Assembly: GCF_018342065.1 (NCBI RefSeq)
Contig: NZ_JAFDOE010000001.1
Location: 372,001-436,000, forward strand
Direction: 5' to 3'
DNA length: 64,000 nucleotides
Source of the DNA: Citrobacter sp. FP75
GTDB taxonomy: Bacteria; Pseudomonadota; Gammaproteobacteria; Enterobacterales; Enterobacteriaceae
The position numbers and the translations under genes were made by a program. Positions within the stretch are counted from its first letter, which is position 1. The number at the start of each line of letters is the position of its first letter. Below are positions 46,467 to 56,572 of the stretch, in pieces. Under the pieces are notes generated by a model that ran no database searches, was not told where the DNA came from, and saw only the letters and a list, made by a program, of their open reading frames with translations.

Positions 46467-48232
46467 TGAAACTGCCAGTCAGAGAATTTGATGCTGTTGT
46501 GATTGGTGCCGGCGGTGCAGGTATGCGCGCGGCGCTGCAAATTTCCCAGAGCGGCCAGACCTGTGCGCTGCTCTCCAAAGTGTTCCCAACCCGTTCCCAT
46601 ACCGTCTCCGCGCAGGGTGGCATCACCGTCGCGCTCGGTAATACCCATGAAGATAACTGGGAATGGCACATGTACGACACCGTTAAAGGGTCGGACTACA
46701 TTGGTGACCAGGACGCGATTGAATATATGTGTAAAACTGGCCCGGAAGCGATTCTGGAGCTGGACCACATGGGCCTGCCATTCTCGCGTCTCGACGATGG
46801 CACCATCTACCAACGTCCGTTTGGCGGCCAGTCGAAAAACTTCGGCGGCGAGCAGGCGGCACGTACCGCAGCGGCGGCTGACCGTACCGGTCATGCGCTG
46901 TTGCACACCTTGTATCAGCAGAACCTGAAAAACCACACCACCATTTTCTCTGAGTGGTACGCGCTGGATCTGGTGAAAAACGCCGATGGCGCAGTAGTCG
47001 GTTGTACCGCACTGTGTATCGAAACCGGTGAAGTAGTTTACTTCAAAGCCCGCGCTACCGTGCTGGCGACCGGCGGTGCAGGCCGTATTTATCAGTCCAC
47101 TACCAACGCACATATCAACACCGGCGACGGCGTAGGTATGGCTATCCGCGCTGGCGTGCCGGTGCAGGATATGGAGATGTGGCAGTTCCACCCGACCGGT
47201 ATTGCCGGTGCAGGGGTTCTGGTTACAGAAGGCTGCCGTGGTGAAGGCGGTTACCTGCTGAACAAACACGGCGAGCGCTTTATGGAGCGTTATGCCCCGA
47301 ATGCGAAAGACCTGGCGGGTCGTGATGTGGTGGCGCGTTCCATCATGATCGAAATCCGAGAAGGTCGCGGCTGTGACGGTCCATGGGGCCCACACGCCAA
47401 GCTGAAGCTCGACCATCTGGGTAAAGAGGTTCTCGAATCTCGCCTGCCGGGCATCCTTGAGCTGTCCCGTACCTTCGCCCACGTTGATCCGGTGAAAGAG
47501 CCGATCCCGGTTATCCCAACCTGCCACTACATGATGGGCGGTGTGCCGACCAAAGTGAGCGGCCAGGCACTGACCGTGAACGAGCAGGGCGAAGACGTGG
47601 TTATTCCAGGGCTGTTTGCGGTGGGCGAAATCGCCTGCGTATCGGTTCACGGTGCCAACCGTCTGGGCGGCAACTCGCTGCTGGACCTGGTGGTGTTTGG
47701 TCGTGCGGTGGGTCTGCATCTGCAGGAGTCTATCGCGGAGCAAGGCGACCTGAAGGATGCGACTGAAGAAGAAATCGATGCTTCTCTGGCGCGTCTTAAC
47801 CGCTGGAACGGTAACCGCGACGGCGAAGATCCGGTCGTCATCCGTAAAGCGCTGCAGGAATGTATGCAGCATAACTTCTCGGTGTTCCGCGAAGGTGACG
47901 CGATGGCGAAGGGGCTGGAAGAGCTGAAGGCGATTCGTGAGCGTCTGAAAAACGCCCGTCTGGATGATACCTCCAGCGAGTTCAACACCCAGCGCGTTGA
48001 GTGCCTGGAGCTGGATAACCTGATGGAAACAGCATACGCCACGGCGGTGTCTGCGAACTTCCGTACCGAAAGCCGTGGCGCGCATAGCCGCTTCGACTTC
48101 CCGGAACGCGATGATGAAAACTGGCTGTGCCATTCCCTGTACCTGCCAGAATCGGAATCCATGACGCGACGTCAGGTCAACATGGAACCGAAACTGCGCC
48201 CGGCATTCCCGCCGAAGATTCGTACTTATTAA
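46466..48232 (+). CDS. sdhA: Succinate dehydrogenase flavoprotein subunit
   Basis: This 588-aa catalytic subunit oxidises succinate to fumarate. The Rossmann FAD motif is [11 protein letters not shown] (about 14-24). The His that binds FAD covalently is in [10 protein letters not shown] (His 45). Substrate and catalytic residues occur in HPTGIAGAG and the Arg-rich [15 protein letters not shown], and [14 protein letters not shown] near 355 closes the FAD site. An in-frame start four codons upstream is inside sdhD and was not used. Confidence 0.98.
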   Translation: MKLPVREFDAVVIGAGGAGMRAALQISQSGQTCALLSKVFPTRSHTVSAQGGITVALGNTHEDNWEWHMYDTVKGSDYIGDQDAIEYMCKTGPEAILELDHMGLPFSRLDDGTIYQRPFGGQSKNFGGEQAARTAAAADRTGHALLHTLYQQNLKNHTTIFSEWYALDLVKNADGAVVGCTALCIETGEVVYFKARATVLATGGAGRIYQSTTNAHINTGDGVGMAIRAGVPVQDMEMWQFHPTGIAGAGVLVTEGCRGEGGYLLNKHGERFMERYAPNAKDLAGRDVVARSIMIEIREGRGCDGPWGPHAKLKLDHLGKEVLESRLPGILELSRTFAHVDPVKEPIPVIPTCHYMMGGVPTKVSGQALTVNEQGEDVVIPGLFAVGEIACVSVHGANRLGGNSLLDLVVFGRAVGLHLQESIAEQGDLKDATEEEIDASLARLNRWNGNRDGEDPVVIRKALQECMQHNFSVFREGDAMAKGLEELKAIRERLKNARLDDTSSEFNTQRVECLELDNLMETAYATAVSANFRTESRGAHSRFDFPERDDENWLCHSLYLPESESMTRRQVNMEPKLRPAFPPKIRTY

Positions 48233-48247
48233 TGCGGAGACAGGACA

Positions 48248-48964
48248 ATGAAACTCGAGTTTTCAGTTTATCGTTATAACCCGGACGTAGACGATGCTCC
48301 GCATATGCAGGATTACACCCTGGAAGCGGAAGAAGGTCGCGACATGATGCTGCTGGATGCACTGATGCAGCTGAAAGAAAAAGATCCATCGTTGTCGTTC
48401 CGTCGTTCTTGCCGTGAAGGGGTCTGCGGCTCAGACGGTTTGAACATGAACGGCAAAAATGGTCTGGCCTGTATTACGCCTATTTCTGCGCTGAATCAGC
48501 CGGGCAAGAAAATTGTCATCCGCCCGCTTCCTGGTTTACCGGTGGTGCGTGATTTGGTGGTAGACATGGGGCAATTCTACGCACAGTATGAGAAGATTAA
48601 GCCTTACTTGTTGAATAATGGGAAAAATCCACCGGCTCGTGAACATTTACAAATGCCGGAGCAGCGTGAGAAGCTCGATGGGCTGTATGAATGTATTTTA
48701 TGTGCATGCTGCTCAACGTCCTGCCCGTCATTCTGGTGGAATCCGGACAAGTTTATTGGCCCGGCAGGTCTGCTGGCCGCGTATCGCTTCCTAATTGACA
48801 GCCGCGATACCGAAACCGACAGCCGCCTGGATGGGTTAAGTGACGCTTTCAGCGTATTCCGCTGTCACAGCATCATGAACTGCGTCAGCGTATGTCCTAA
48901 GGGGCTAAACCCGACGCGCGCCATCGGCCATATTAAGTCGATGCTGCTCAAACGTAGTGCGTAA
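48248..48964 (+). CDS. sdhB: Succinate dehydrogenase iron-sulfur subunit
   Basis: This 238-aa protein has an N-terminal 2Fe-2S ferredoxin domain (SCREGVCGSDGLNMNG). Its C-terminal domain holds the 4Fe-4S and 3Fe-4S ligands (CILCACCSTSCPSFWW and CHSIMNCVSVCPKG). It passes electrons from SdhA to the quinone site. It is 15 bp after sdhA, the last sdh gene before the suc genes. Confidence 0.98.
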   Translation: MKLEFSVYRYNPDVDDAPHMQDYTLEAEEGRDMMLLDALMQLKEKDPSLSFRRSCREGVCGSDGLNMNGKNGLACITPISALNQPGKKIVIRPLPGLPVVRDLVVDMGQFYAQYEKIKPYLLNNGKNPPAREHLQMPEQREKLDGLYECILCACCSTSCPSFWWNPDKFIGPAGLLAAYRFLIDSRDTETDSRLDGLSDAFSVFRCHSIMNCVSVCPKGLNPTRAIGHIKSMLLKRSA

Positions 48965-48972
48965 GTAGTTGT

Positions 48973-49050
48973 TGCCGGGGAAGCGATTCCCCGGCAGTGC
49001 AGGCAACCTCTAAAAACTGCCCTCTGACCGTTAGACAGTTTTTAAAGGTT
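48973..49050 (+). repeat. Two strong hairpins at the sdhB-sucA junction
   Basis: The first is a 10-bp stem TGCCGGGGAA/TTCCCCGGCA with a GCGA tetraloop (48973-48996). The second is a 15-bp stem with one mismatch (AACCTCTAAAAACTG with CAGTTTTTAAAGGTT, 49005-49050). Neither has a T-run at its 3' end, so they are more likely RNA-stability or processing elements than full terminators. The whole 48965-49288 gap is 324 bp and otherwise contains the ERIC copy and the sucA ribosome-binding region. Confidence 0.75.
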
Positions 49051-49129
49051 CCTTCGCGGGCCAAATGAAAAGAGCTCGCAAGTGAACCCCGGCACGCACA
49101 TTGGTGTGCGTGGTAGTATCCACGGCGAA

Positions 49130-49256
49130 AATACTCGTCATATTTCACGTTGCATGTGCGTTGGCTGCACTTGCTCACCCCGGTCACTTACTGGATGTAA
49201 GCTCCCGGGGATTTGCAAGCTTGCCGCCTTCCTGAAACGTGAACTATTTAGAGTAT
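49130..49256. repeat. ERIC (IRU) element, about 127 bp, diverged copy
   Basis: The ends are AATACTCGTCATATTTCACG and CTATTTAGAGTATT. The core CTCACCCCGGTCACTTACTG then GATGTAAGCTCCCGGGGAT and CCGCCTTCCTGAAACGTG follow the ERIC consensus. It is inserted between sdhB and sucA in an actively transcribed operon, so it will form part of the sdh-suc mRNA. Confidence 0.9.
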
Positions 49257-49288
49257 TAAGTAAGCAAAAAGATGCTTAAGGGATCACG

Positions 49289-52090
49289 ATGCAGAACAGC
49301 GCTTTGAAAGCCTGGTTGGACTCTTCTTACCTCTCTGGTTCGAACCAGAGTTGGATAGAACAGCTCTATGAAGACTTCTTAACCGACCCTGACTCGGTAG
49401 ATGCTAACTGGCGTTCGACGTTCCAGCAGTTACCTGGTACCGGAGTCAAACCGGATCAACTCCACTCGAAAACACGTGATTATTTCCGTCGACAGGCGTT
49501 GGTTACCCCGCGTTACTCTTCTTCTATTTCCGACCCTGATGCCAATGTGAAGCAGGTTAAAGTCCTGCAGCTCATTAACGCCTATCGTTTCCGCGGTCAT
49601 CAGCATGCGAATCTCGATCCGCTGGGGCTGTGGCAGCAAGAAAACGTGGCCGATCTGGACCCGTCTTTCCACGATCTGACCGAGGCCGATCTCCAGGAAA
49701 GCTTTAACGTCGGTTCTTTTGCCGGTGGCAAAGACACGATGAAGCTGGGTGAGTTACTGGAAGCACTGAAACAAACCTACTGCGGTCCGATTGGCGCTGA
49801 GTACATGCACATTACCAGCACCGAAGAGAAACGCTGGCTGCAGCAGCGTATCGAGTCTGGTCGTGCGGCGTTCAGCGGCGAAGAGAAAAAACGCTTCCTC
49901 AACGAACTGACCGCAGCGGAAGGTCTGGAACGCTACCTGGGCGCGAAGTTCCCGGGGGCGAAACGCTTCTCGCTGGAAGGCGGTGATGCGTTAATTCCGA
50001 TGCTCAAAGAGATGATTCGCCATGCCGGTAACAGCGGTACGCGCGAAGTGGTTCTGGGCATGGCGCACCGTGGTCGTCTGAACGTGCTGGTGAACGTGCT
50101 GGGTAAACGCCCACAGGAACTGTTTGACGAATTCGCGGGCAAACATAAAGAACACCTCGGTACTGGTGACGTGAAGTACCACATGGGCTTCTCATCGGAT
50201 ATCGAAACCGAAGGCGGTCTGGTTCACCTGGCGCTGGCGTTTAACCCGTCGCATCTGGAAATCGTTAGCCCGGTGGTTATTGGTTCCGTGCGCGCGCGTC
50301 TGGACAGACTGGACGAACCGAGCAGCAATAAAGTTCTGCCGATCACCATTCACGGTGACGCGGCGGTGACCGGGCAGGGCGTGGTTCAGGAAACCCTGAA
50401 CATGTCGAAAGCGCGGGGTTACGAAGTGGGCGGTACCGTTCGCATCGTTATCAACAACCAGGTCGGTTTCACCACCTCTAACCCGCTGGATGCGCGTTCC
50501 ACACCGTACTGCACCGACATCGGTAAGATGGTGATGGCGCCGATTTTCCACGTTAACGCGGATGACCCGGAAGCGGTCGCTTTCGTGACCCGTCTGGCGC
50601 TGGATTTCCGTAATACCTTTAAACGCGATGTGTTCATCGATCTGGTGTGCTACCGCCGCCACGGCCACAACGAAGCCGACGAGCCGAGCGCAACCCAGCC
50701 GTTGATGTATCAGAAAATCAAAAAGCACCCGACGCCGCGCAAAATCTACGCTGACAAACTGGAAGCCGATAAAGTCGTCACGCTGGAAGACGCGACCGAA
50801 ATGGTCAACCTGTATCGCGACGCGTTAGATGCGGGTGAATGCGTGGTGAAAGAGTGGCGTCCAATGAATATGCACTCTTTTACCTGGTCACCGTACCTCA
50901 ACCACGAGTGGGACGAAAACTACCCAAGCAAGGTTGAAATGAAGCGTTTGCAGGAGCTGGCAAAACGCATCAGTACCGTACCTGAAGCGGTTGAAATGCA
51001 GTCGCGCGTCGCCAAGATTTACGGTGACCGTCAGGCAATGGCCGCAGGCGAGAAGTTGTTCGACTGGGGTGGTGCAGAGAATCTGGCTTACGCCACGCTG
51101 GTAGACGAAGGTATTCCGGTGCGTTTATCCGGTGAAGACTCCGGTCGCGGAACCTTCTTCCACCGCCACGCGGTGATTCATAACCAGGCGAACGGTTCAA
51201 CCTACACGCCGCTGCAGCATATCCATAATGGTCAGGGCGCGTTCCGCGTGTGGGACTCCGTTCTGTCTGAAGAAGCGGTGCTGGCATTTGAATACGGTTA
51301 TGCCACGGCTGAACCGCGCACGCTAACCATCTGGGAAGCGCAGTTTGGCGATTTCGCCAACGGTGCGCAGGTGGTTATCGACCAGTTCATCTCCTCTGGC
51401 GAGCAGAAATGGGGCCGCATGTGTGGTCTGGTGATGCTGCTGCCACACGGCTATGAAGGTCAGGGGCCGGAGCACTCCTCCGCGCGTCTGGAACGTTACC
51501 TGCAACTTTGCGCTGAGCAGAACATGCAGGTTTGTGTTCCGTCTACCCCGGCACAGGTTTACCACATGCTGCGTCGTCAGGCGCTGCGCGGTATGCGCCG
51601 TCCGCTGGTGGTGATGTCACCGAAGTCACTGCTGCGTCATCCGCTGGCGGTGTCTACGCTGGACGAACTGGCTAATGGTGCGTTCCTGCCAGCCATTGGT
51701 GAAGTGGATGACCTGGATCCGAAAGGCGTGAAGCGCGTTGTGATGTGTTCTGGTAAGGTTTATTACGACCTGCTGGAGCAGCGCCGCAAGAATGGTCAGA
51801 AAGATGTTGCCATTGTGCGCATCGAACAGCTTTATCCGTTCCCGCACAAAGCGATGCAGGACGTGTTGAAACAGTACGCTCACGTACATGATTTTGTCTG
51901 GTGCCAGGAAGAACCGCTCAACCAGGGCGCATGGTATTGCAGCCAGCATCATTTCCGTGAAGTGATTCCATTTGGGTCTGCTCTGCGTTACGCAGGTCGC
52001 CCGGCCTCTGCCTCGCCGGCAGTAGGATATATGTCCGTTCACCAGAAGCAGCAGCAAGATCTGGTTAATGACGCGCTGAACGTCGATTAA
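49289..52090 (+). CDS. sucA: 2-oxoglutarate dehydrogenase E1 component
   Basis: This 933-aa thiamine-diphosphate enzyme decarboxylates 2-oxoglutarate and succinylates the lipoyl group of SucB. The N-terminal SYLSGSNQSWIEQLYEDF is the E2-binding segment. Active-site blocks include MAHRGRLNVLVN, FNPSHLEIVSPV, HGDAAVTGQGVVQETLNMS and, in the C-terminal half, GEDSGRGTFFHRHAV and LLPHGYEGQGPEHSS. It begins the suc part of the operon. Confidence 0.98.
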   Translation: MQNSALKAWLDSSYLSGSNQSWIEQLYEDFLTDPDSVDANWRSTFQQLPGTGVKPDQLHSKTRDYFRRQALVTPRYSSSISDPDANVKQVKVLQLINAYRFRGHQHANLDPLGLWQQENVADLDPSFHDLTEADLQESFNVGSFAGGKDTMKLGELLEALKQTYCGPIGAEYMHITSTEEKRWLQQRIESGRAAFSGEEKKRFLNELTAAEGLERYLGAKFPGAKRFSLEGGDALIPMLKEMIRHAGNSGTREVVLGMAHRGRLNVLVNVLGKRPQELFDEFAGKHKEHLGTGDVKYHMGFSSDIETEGGLVHLALAFNPSHLEIVSPVVIGSVRARLDRLDEPSSNKVLPITIHGDAAVTGQGVVQETLNMSKARGYEVGGTVRIVINNQVGFTTSNPLDARSTPYCTDIGKMVMAPIFHVNADDPEAVAFVTRLALDFRNTFKRDVFIDLVCYRRHGHNEADEPSATQPLMYQKIKKHPTPRKIYADKLEADKVVTLEDATEMVNLYRDALDAGECVVKEWRPMNMHSFTWSPYLNHEWDENYPSKVEMKRLQELAKRISTVPEAVEMQSRVAKIYGDRQAMAAGEKLFDWGGAENLAYATLVDEGIPVRLSGEDSGRGTFFHRHAVIHNQANGSTYTPLQHIHNGQGAFRVWDSVLSEEAVLAFEYGYATAEPRTLTIWEAQFGDFANGAQVVIDQFISSGEQKWGRMCGLVMLLPHGYEGQGPEHSSARLERYLQLCAEQNMQVCVPSTPAQVYHMLRRQALRGMRRPLVVMSPKSLLRHPLAVSTLDELANGAFLPAIGEVDDLDPKGVKRVVMCSGKVYYDLLEQRRKNGQKDVAIVRIEQLYPFPHKAMQDVLKQYAHVHDFVWCQEEPLNQGAWYCSQHHFREVIPFGSALRYAGRPASASPAVGYMSVHQKQQQDLVNDALNVD

Positions 52091-52104
52091 ATAAAGGATA
52101 AATA

Positions 52105-53328
52105 ATGAGTAGCGTAGATATTCTTGTTCCCGACCTGCCTGAATCCGTCGCGGATGCAACGGTTGCAACCTGGCACAAAAAACCGGGCGATGCAGTACGT
52201 CGTGATGAAGTACTGGTAGAAATCGAAACTGACAAAGTGGTACTGGAAGTACCGGCATCAGCGGACGGCATTCTTGATGCGGTTCTGGAAGATGAAGGGA
52301 CAACCGTCACTTCTCGCCAGATCCTGGGTCGCCTGCGTGAAGGCAACAGCGCCGGTAAAGAGACCAGCGCCAAGTCTGAAGAAAAAGATTCTACTCCGGC
52401 ACAGCGCCAGCAGGCGTCTCTGACTGAGCAGAACAACGATGCCCTGAGCCCGGCTATTCGTCGCCTGCTGGGTGAGCATAACCTCGAAGCCAGCGCCATT
52501 AACGGTACCGGCGTCGGCGGGCGTATCACCCGCGAAGATGTTGAAAAACATCTGGCGAAAGCGCCGGCAGCAAAAGCTGAGGCCAAAGCGCCGGTAGCTG
52601 CACCTGCAGCTCAGCCTGCGCTGGGTGCACGTGGTGAGAAACGTGTTCCGATGACCCGTCTGCGTAAGCGCGTGGCTGAACGTCTGCTGGAAGCGAAAAA
52701 CTCTACCGCGATGCTGACGACCTTCAACGAAGTCAACATGAAGCCGATTATGGATCTGCGTAAGCAGTACGGTGATGCGTTTGAAAAACGTCACGGCATC
52801 CGTCTGGGTTTTATGTCTTTCTACGTGAAAGCGGTGGTTGAAGCGCTGAAACGCTACCCGGAAGTCAACGCCTCTATCGATGGCGACGACGTGGTGTACC
52901 ACAACTACTTTGATGTCAGCATGGCAGTCTCTACGCCGCGCGGCCTGGTGACCCCGGTTCTGCGTGATGTCGATCTGCTGGGTATGGCTGACATTGAGAA
53001 GAGCATTAAAGAACTGGCAGTTAAAGGTCGCGACGGCAAGTTGACGGTAGAAGACCTGACGGGCGGTAACTTCACCATCACCAACGGTGGTGTGTTCGGT
53101 TCCCTGATGTCTACGCCGATCATCAACCCGCCGCAGAGCGCCATCCTGGGTATGCATGCCATTAAAGACAGACCGATGGCGGTAGACGGTAAGGTTGAAA
53201 TCCTGCCGATGATGTATCTGGCGCTGTCTTATGACCACCGTCTGATCGATGGTCGTGAGTCAGTAGGCTTCCTGGTGACCATTAAAGAGTTGCTGGAAGA
53301 TCCAACGCGTCTGCTGTTGGACGTGTAA
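52105..53328 (+). CDS. sucB: Dihydrolipoyl succinyltransferase (E2o)
   Basis: This is a 407-aa core protein of the 2-oxoglutarate dehydrogenase complex. The lipoyl domain (about 1-80) has the lipoylated Lys 44 in [13 protein letters not shown] peripheral-subunit-binding domain follows ([20 protein letters not shown], about 112-150), then an Ala/Pro/Lys linker, and the catalytic domain with its DHRLIDG motif near 377. It is 14 bp after sucA. Confidence 0.98.
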   Translation: MSSVDILVPDLPESVADATVATWHKKPGDAVRRDEVLVEIETDKVVLEVPASADGILDAVLEDEGTTVTSRQILGRLREGNSAGKETSAKSEEKDSTPAQRQQASLTEQNNDALSPAIRRLLGEHNLEASAINGTGVGGRITREDVEKHLAKAPAAKAEAKAPVAAPAAQPALGARGEKRVPMTRLRKRVAERLLEAKNSTAMLTTFNEVNMKPIMDLRKQYGDAFEKRHGIRLGFMSFYVKAVVEALKRYPEVNASIDGDDVVYHNYFDVSMAVSTPRGLVTPVLRDVDLLGMADIEKSIKELAVKGRDGKLTVEDLTGGNFTITNGGVFGSLMSTPIINPPQSAILGMHAIKDRPMAVDGKVEILPMMYLALSYDHRLIDGRESVGFLVTIKELLEDPTRLLLDV

Positions 53329-53348
53329 ATATAAAGAGTATCACCTGC

Positions 53349-53382
53349 CCCGTAGGTCTGTAGGCCTTATCAGGCCTACGGG
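53349..53382. repeat. REP-like hairpin between sucB and sucC
   Basis: CCCGTAGG (53349-53356) pairs with CCTACGGG (53375-53382). An internal GTAGGCCT/AGGCCTAC pair could form instead. The TGTAGGCCTTATCAGGCCTA core is REP-like. It sits in the 92-bp gap before the sucCD genes and probably modulates relative expression. Confidence 0.75.
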
Positions 53383-53420
53383 TTATAAGATAACGATTAC
53401 CTGAAGGATGGACAGAACAC

Positions 53421-54587
53421 ATGAACTTACATGAATATCAGGCAAAACAACTTTTTGCCCGCTATGGCTTACCGGCACCGGTGGGTTATGCCTGTACTAC
53501 TCCGCGTGAAGCCGAAGAAGCTGCCTCTAAAATTGGCGCAGGTCCATGGGTAGTAAAATGTCAGGTTCACGCTGGTGGCCGTGGTAAAGCGGGCGGTGTG
53601 AAGGTCGTTAACAGCAAAGAAGACATTCGCGCTTTTGCTGAACACTGGCTGGGTAAACGTCTGGTTACTTACCAGACTGACGCCAATGGCCAACCGGTAA
53701 ATCAGATTCTGGTTGAAGCTGCGACCGACATTGGTAAAGAACTTTACCTCGGGGCCGTGGTTGACCGTAGCTCCCGTCGCGTGGTCTTTATGGCCTCGAC
53801 TGAAGGCGGCGTGGAAATCGAAAAAGTGGCGGAAGAAACCCCGCACCTGATCCACAAAGTAGCGCTTGATCCGCTGACCGGCCCAATGCCGTATCAGGGC
53901 CGCGATCTGGCGTTCAAACTGGGTCTGGAAGGTAAACAGGTTCAGCAGTTCACCAAGATCTTCATGGGGCTGGCGGCTATTTTCCTTGAGCGCGACCTGG
54001 CGCTGATTGAAATTAACCCGCTGGTTGTCACCAAGCAGGGCGACCTGATCTGCCTCGACGGCAAACTGGGCGCTGACGGTAACGCACTGTTCCGCCAGCC
54101 GGATCTGCGCGAAATGCGCGACCAGTCTCAGGAAGATCCGCGTGAAGCGCAGGCGGCACAGTGGGAACTGAACTACGTCGCACTGGACGGCAACATCGGC
54201 TGTATGGTTAACGGCGCGGGCCTGGCAATGGGCACCATGGACATTGTTAAGCTGCACGGTGGCGAACCGGCTAACTTCCTTGACGTTGGCGGCGGCGCAA
54301 CCAAAGAGCGCGTTACTGAAGCGTTCAAGATCATCCTCTCTGACGACAATGTTAAAGCCGTTCTGGTTAACATCTTCGGCGGTATTGTACGCTGCGACCT
54401 GATCGCAGACGGTATCATCGGCGCGGTAGCGGAAGTGGGCGTTAACGTCCCGGTTGTTGTACGTCTGGAAGGTAACAACGCCGAACTCGGCGCGAAAAAA
54501 CTGGCTGACAGCGGCCTGAATATTATTGCAGCGAAAAGTCTGACGGATGCAGCTCAGCAGGTTGTTGCCGCAGTGGAGGGGAAATAA
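53421..54587 (+). CDS. sucC: Succinyl-CoA synthetase beta subunit
   Basis: This 388-aa ADP-forming beta subunit has an ATP-grasp domain at the N-terminus ([19 protein letters not shown], about 45-63). Metal and nucleotide residues are in [11 protein letters not shown] (about 195-206). The C-terminal CoA-ligase domain contains [15 protein letters not shown]. Its TAA overlaps the sucD ATG (TAATG). Confidence 0.98.
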   Translation: MNLHEYQAKQLFARYGLPAPVGYACTTPREAEEAASKIGAGPWVVKCQVHAGGRGKAGGVKVVNSKEDIRAFAEHWLGKRLVTYQTDANGQPVNQILVEAATDIGKELYLGAVVDRSSRRVVFMASTEGGVEIEKVAEETPHLIHKVALDPLTGPMPYQGRDLAFKLGLEGKQVQQFTKIFMGLAAIFLERDLALIEINPLVVTKQGDLICLDGKLGADGNALFRQPDLREMRDQSQEDPREAQAAQWELNYVALDGNIGCMVNGAGLAMGTMDIVKLHGGEPANFLDVGGGATKERVTEAFKIILSDDNVKAVLVNIFGGIVRCDLIADGIIGAVAEVGVNVPVVVRLEGNNAELGAKKLADSGLNIIAAKSLTDAAQQVVAAVEGK

Positions 54588-55456
54588 TGTCTGTTTTAAT
54601 TAATAAAAATACCAAGGTCATTTGCCAGGGTTTCACCGGCAGCCAGGGGACATTCCACTCTGAACAAGCTATCGCTTATGGTACGCAAATGGTTGGCGGC
54701 GTAACGCCGGGCAAAGGCGGCACGACTCATCTGGGCCTGCCGGTGTTCAACACCGTGCGTGAAGCCGTTGAAGCGACCGGCGCGACGGCGTCAGTTATCT
54801 ACGTACCGGCACCGTTTTGCAAAGATTCCATTCTGGAAGCTGTTAACGCGGGCATTAAGCTTATCATCACCATCACCGAAGGTATTCCGACGCTGGATAT
54901 GCTGACCGTGAAAGTGGCCCTCGATGAAGCTGGCGTACGTATGATTGGCCCGAACTGCCCGGGCGTTATTACTCCGGGAGAGTGTAAAATCGGCATCATG
55001 CCGGGTCACATTCATAAACCGGGTAAAGTGGGTATCGTATCCCGTTCCGGTACGCTGACCTATGAAGCCGTTAAGCAGACCACCGACTACGGTTTTGGTC
55101 AGTCTACCTGTGTAGGCATCGGCGGTGACCCGATCCCGGGTTCTAACTTCATCGACATCCTGAAGCTGTTCCAGGAAGATCCGCAGACCGAAGCGATTGT
55201 GATGATCGGTGAGATCGGCGGTAGCGCGGAAGAAGAAGCGGCAGCCTACATTAAAGATCACGTGACCAAACCGGTCGTCGGCTACATCGCCGGTGTGACC
55301 GCGCCGAAAGGCAAACGTATGGGTCACGCGGGCGCGATTATCTCTGGCGGTAAAGGGACGGCGGATGAGAAATTCGCGGCTCTTGAAGCGGCTGGCGTGA
55401 AAACCGTGCGCAGCCTGGCCGATATCGGCGAAGCGCTGAAGGCCGTGATTAAGTAA
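54587..55456 (+). CDS. sucD: Succinyl-CoA synthetase alpha subunit
   Basis: This 289-aa subunit binds CoA and carries the phospho-histidine. The CoA-binding N-terminus has [15 protein letters not shown], the domain interface has [16 protein letters not shown], and the phosphorylated His is in [17 protein letters not shown] (about 247). It is the last gene of sdhCDAB-sucABCD; the 3' UTR after it resembles the SdhX sRNA. Confidence 0.98.
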   Translation: MSVLINKNTKVICQGFTGSQGTFHSEQAIAYGTQMVGGVTPGKGGTTHLGLPVFNTVREAVEATGATASVIYVPAPFCKDSILEAVNAGIKLIITITEGIPTLDMLTVKVALDEAGVRMIGPNCPGVITPGECKIGIMPGHIHKPGKVGIVSRSGTLTYEAVKQTTDYGFGQSTCVGIGGDPIPGSNFIDILKLFQEDPQTEAIVMIGEIGGSAEEEAAAYIKDHVTKPVVGYIAGVTAPKGKRMGHAGAIISGGKGTADEKFAALEAAGVKTVRSLADIGEALKAVIK

Positions 55457-55542
55457 GAAATAAAAAAACAGCCCTGACTATTTGCATGGTCAAGGGCTGG
55501 TCTTGTTTCGACATGGTTGGCCATCTGACGATGGCCTTTTTT
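55457..55542 (+). ncRNA. sdhX: SdhX (RybD)-like 3' UTR small RNA
   Basis: The 3' UTR of sucD contains a hairpin CAGCCCTGAC/GTC-A-AGGGCTG (55469-55499), a short single-stranded linker, and a terminator stem (55519-55536). This is the arrangement of SdhX, an RNase E-released sRNA from the sdh-suc mRNA of E. coli that down-regulates ackA among others. The exact 5' end cannot be read from sequence, so the left boundary is approximate. Confidence 0.65.
55519..55542 (+). terminator. Terminator of the sdh-suc operon
   Basis: GGCCATC-TGAC-GATGGCC is followed by a T-run with one A. Confidence 0.92.
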
Positions 55543-55681
55543 ATTTTTTGCTACCTATATCTTGAAAATTAATCACAATCATCTTCACAAATGAGATTAT
55601 TTTTTGCGGTAAGCATCATTCTTTCTTTAGGGTAAATTCTGCATATTACCGGCTTAAATATCAACTTTGCCGGAGGATGGC

Positions 55682-56572
55682 GTGTCGCTGAAAATTCAGA
55701 ATGACTACTTACAGAGTTTTTTCTCCATCGCCGATGTTTTTTCCCGTGCGACAGGGTTAGCGACGGTAGTGATTGATGTTACGGGCAAGGTTATATCTGA
55801 CTGCCATAATTTTAATTCATTCTGCACATTAATGCGTAAGAATGAACAGTATCGTGCGAATTGTCAAAAATGTGATAAATATTGCGCTTTTGAAGGGTTA
55901 AAACAGGTTAAACCCAGAATACTCTGCTGTTATGCAGGATTAAGCCTCTTCTCAATGCCACTCATTCATGAAGGAAACCTTTACGGTTTTATTATCTGTG
56001 GCCAGGTGCGGGCAAAATATCAGGAATACAAAACGATCGTGGTTAATGAGCAACCGCAATGGATGAATGATTCTAAAATAAAAAGAGAGTGGGACCAGAT
56101 TGTTGTCGTGGATAATAATATGCTGACTGCGTCTGCGAACCTGCTTAATTTTATTGTTGATAATTTTGAACCCGCGAGTGCTACTGAAGTAGTTAATTTC
56201 TCTGAAGTAAATAACTCGAAGTCATATTCTACTGAACTTTCCCGTCACGAGAAAAAACTTATGGAAGCGCTACGCTATATTGATGAAAATCTATATGGTG
56301 AGTTATCTCTGGAATCCGTGGCGGCTCATGTTTTTCTCAGCGCTAATTATTTCAGTCGTTTCTTTAAGAAACGTCAGGGTGTGAATTTTAAAACGTGGGT
56401 GAATCAGAAGAAAATGCAAAAAGCGGGCGAATTATTGCATGATCCTGTGCATTCAATAGACAGCATTGCCCGGAAACTTCACTACGCGCAAACCAGCTAC
56501 TTTTGCCGTGTCTTCCGGGCAGCGCATCAAACGTCACCCCAGTCTTTTCGTCACGCGAGGCTTTCGCAGTAG
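55682..56572 (+). CDS. PocR-domain AraC-family transcriptional regulator
   Basis: This 296-aa protein has an N-terminal PocR ligand-binding domain (about 15-170) with its cluster of Cys residues (SFCTLMRKNEQ, NCQKCDKYCAFEG, ILCCYAGLSLFSMPL, FIICGQVRAKY). Its C-terminal AraC helix-turn-helix pair is LSLESVAAHVFLSANYFSRFF and DSIARKLHYAQTSYFCRVF. PocR itself controls cobalamin and propanediol genes in Salmonella. The GTG at 55682 is five bases after GGAGG; a TTG further upstream is less likely. The gene is AT-rich compared with sucABCD. Its 3' end overlaps the convergent SUMT gene by 22 bp. The ligand is unknown. Confidence 0.85.
   Translation: MSLKIQNDYLQSFFSIADVFSRATGLATVVIDVTGKVISDCHNFNSFCTLMRKNEQYRANCQKCDKYCAFEGLKQVKPRILCCYAGLSLFSMPLIHEGNLYGFIICGQVRAKYQEYKTIVVNEQPQWMNDSKIKREWDQIVVVDNNMLTASANLLNFIVDNFEPASATEVVNFSEVNNSKSYSTELSRHEKKLMEALRYIDENLYGELSLESVAAHVFLSANYFSRFFKKRQGVNFKTWVNQKKMQKAGELLHDPVHSIDSIARKLHYAQTSYFCRVFRAAHQTSPQSFRHARLSQ

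Noticed and set aside
46436-48133. Very long open frame (over 560 codons) antisense to sdhA
   Set aside because: It mirrors sdhA codon structure, has no family resemblance and no ribosome-binding site, and sdhA is certain; high-GC third positions keep the opposite frame open.
49082-49279. Small plus-strand frame upstream of sucA
   Set aside because: Most of it is ERIC sequence; it has no good ribosome-binding site and no homology.
52258-53238. Open frame of over 320 codons antisense to sucB
   Set aside because: Shadow of sucB; composition rich in His/Arg/Gln with no recognisable domain.
53469-54257. Open frame of 262 codons antisense to sucC
   Set aside because: Shadow of a well-supported gene; no start signal or homology seen.
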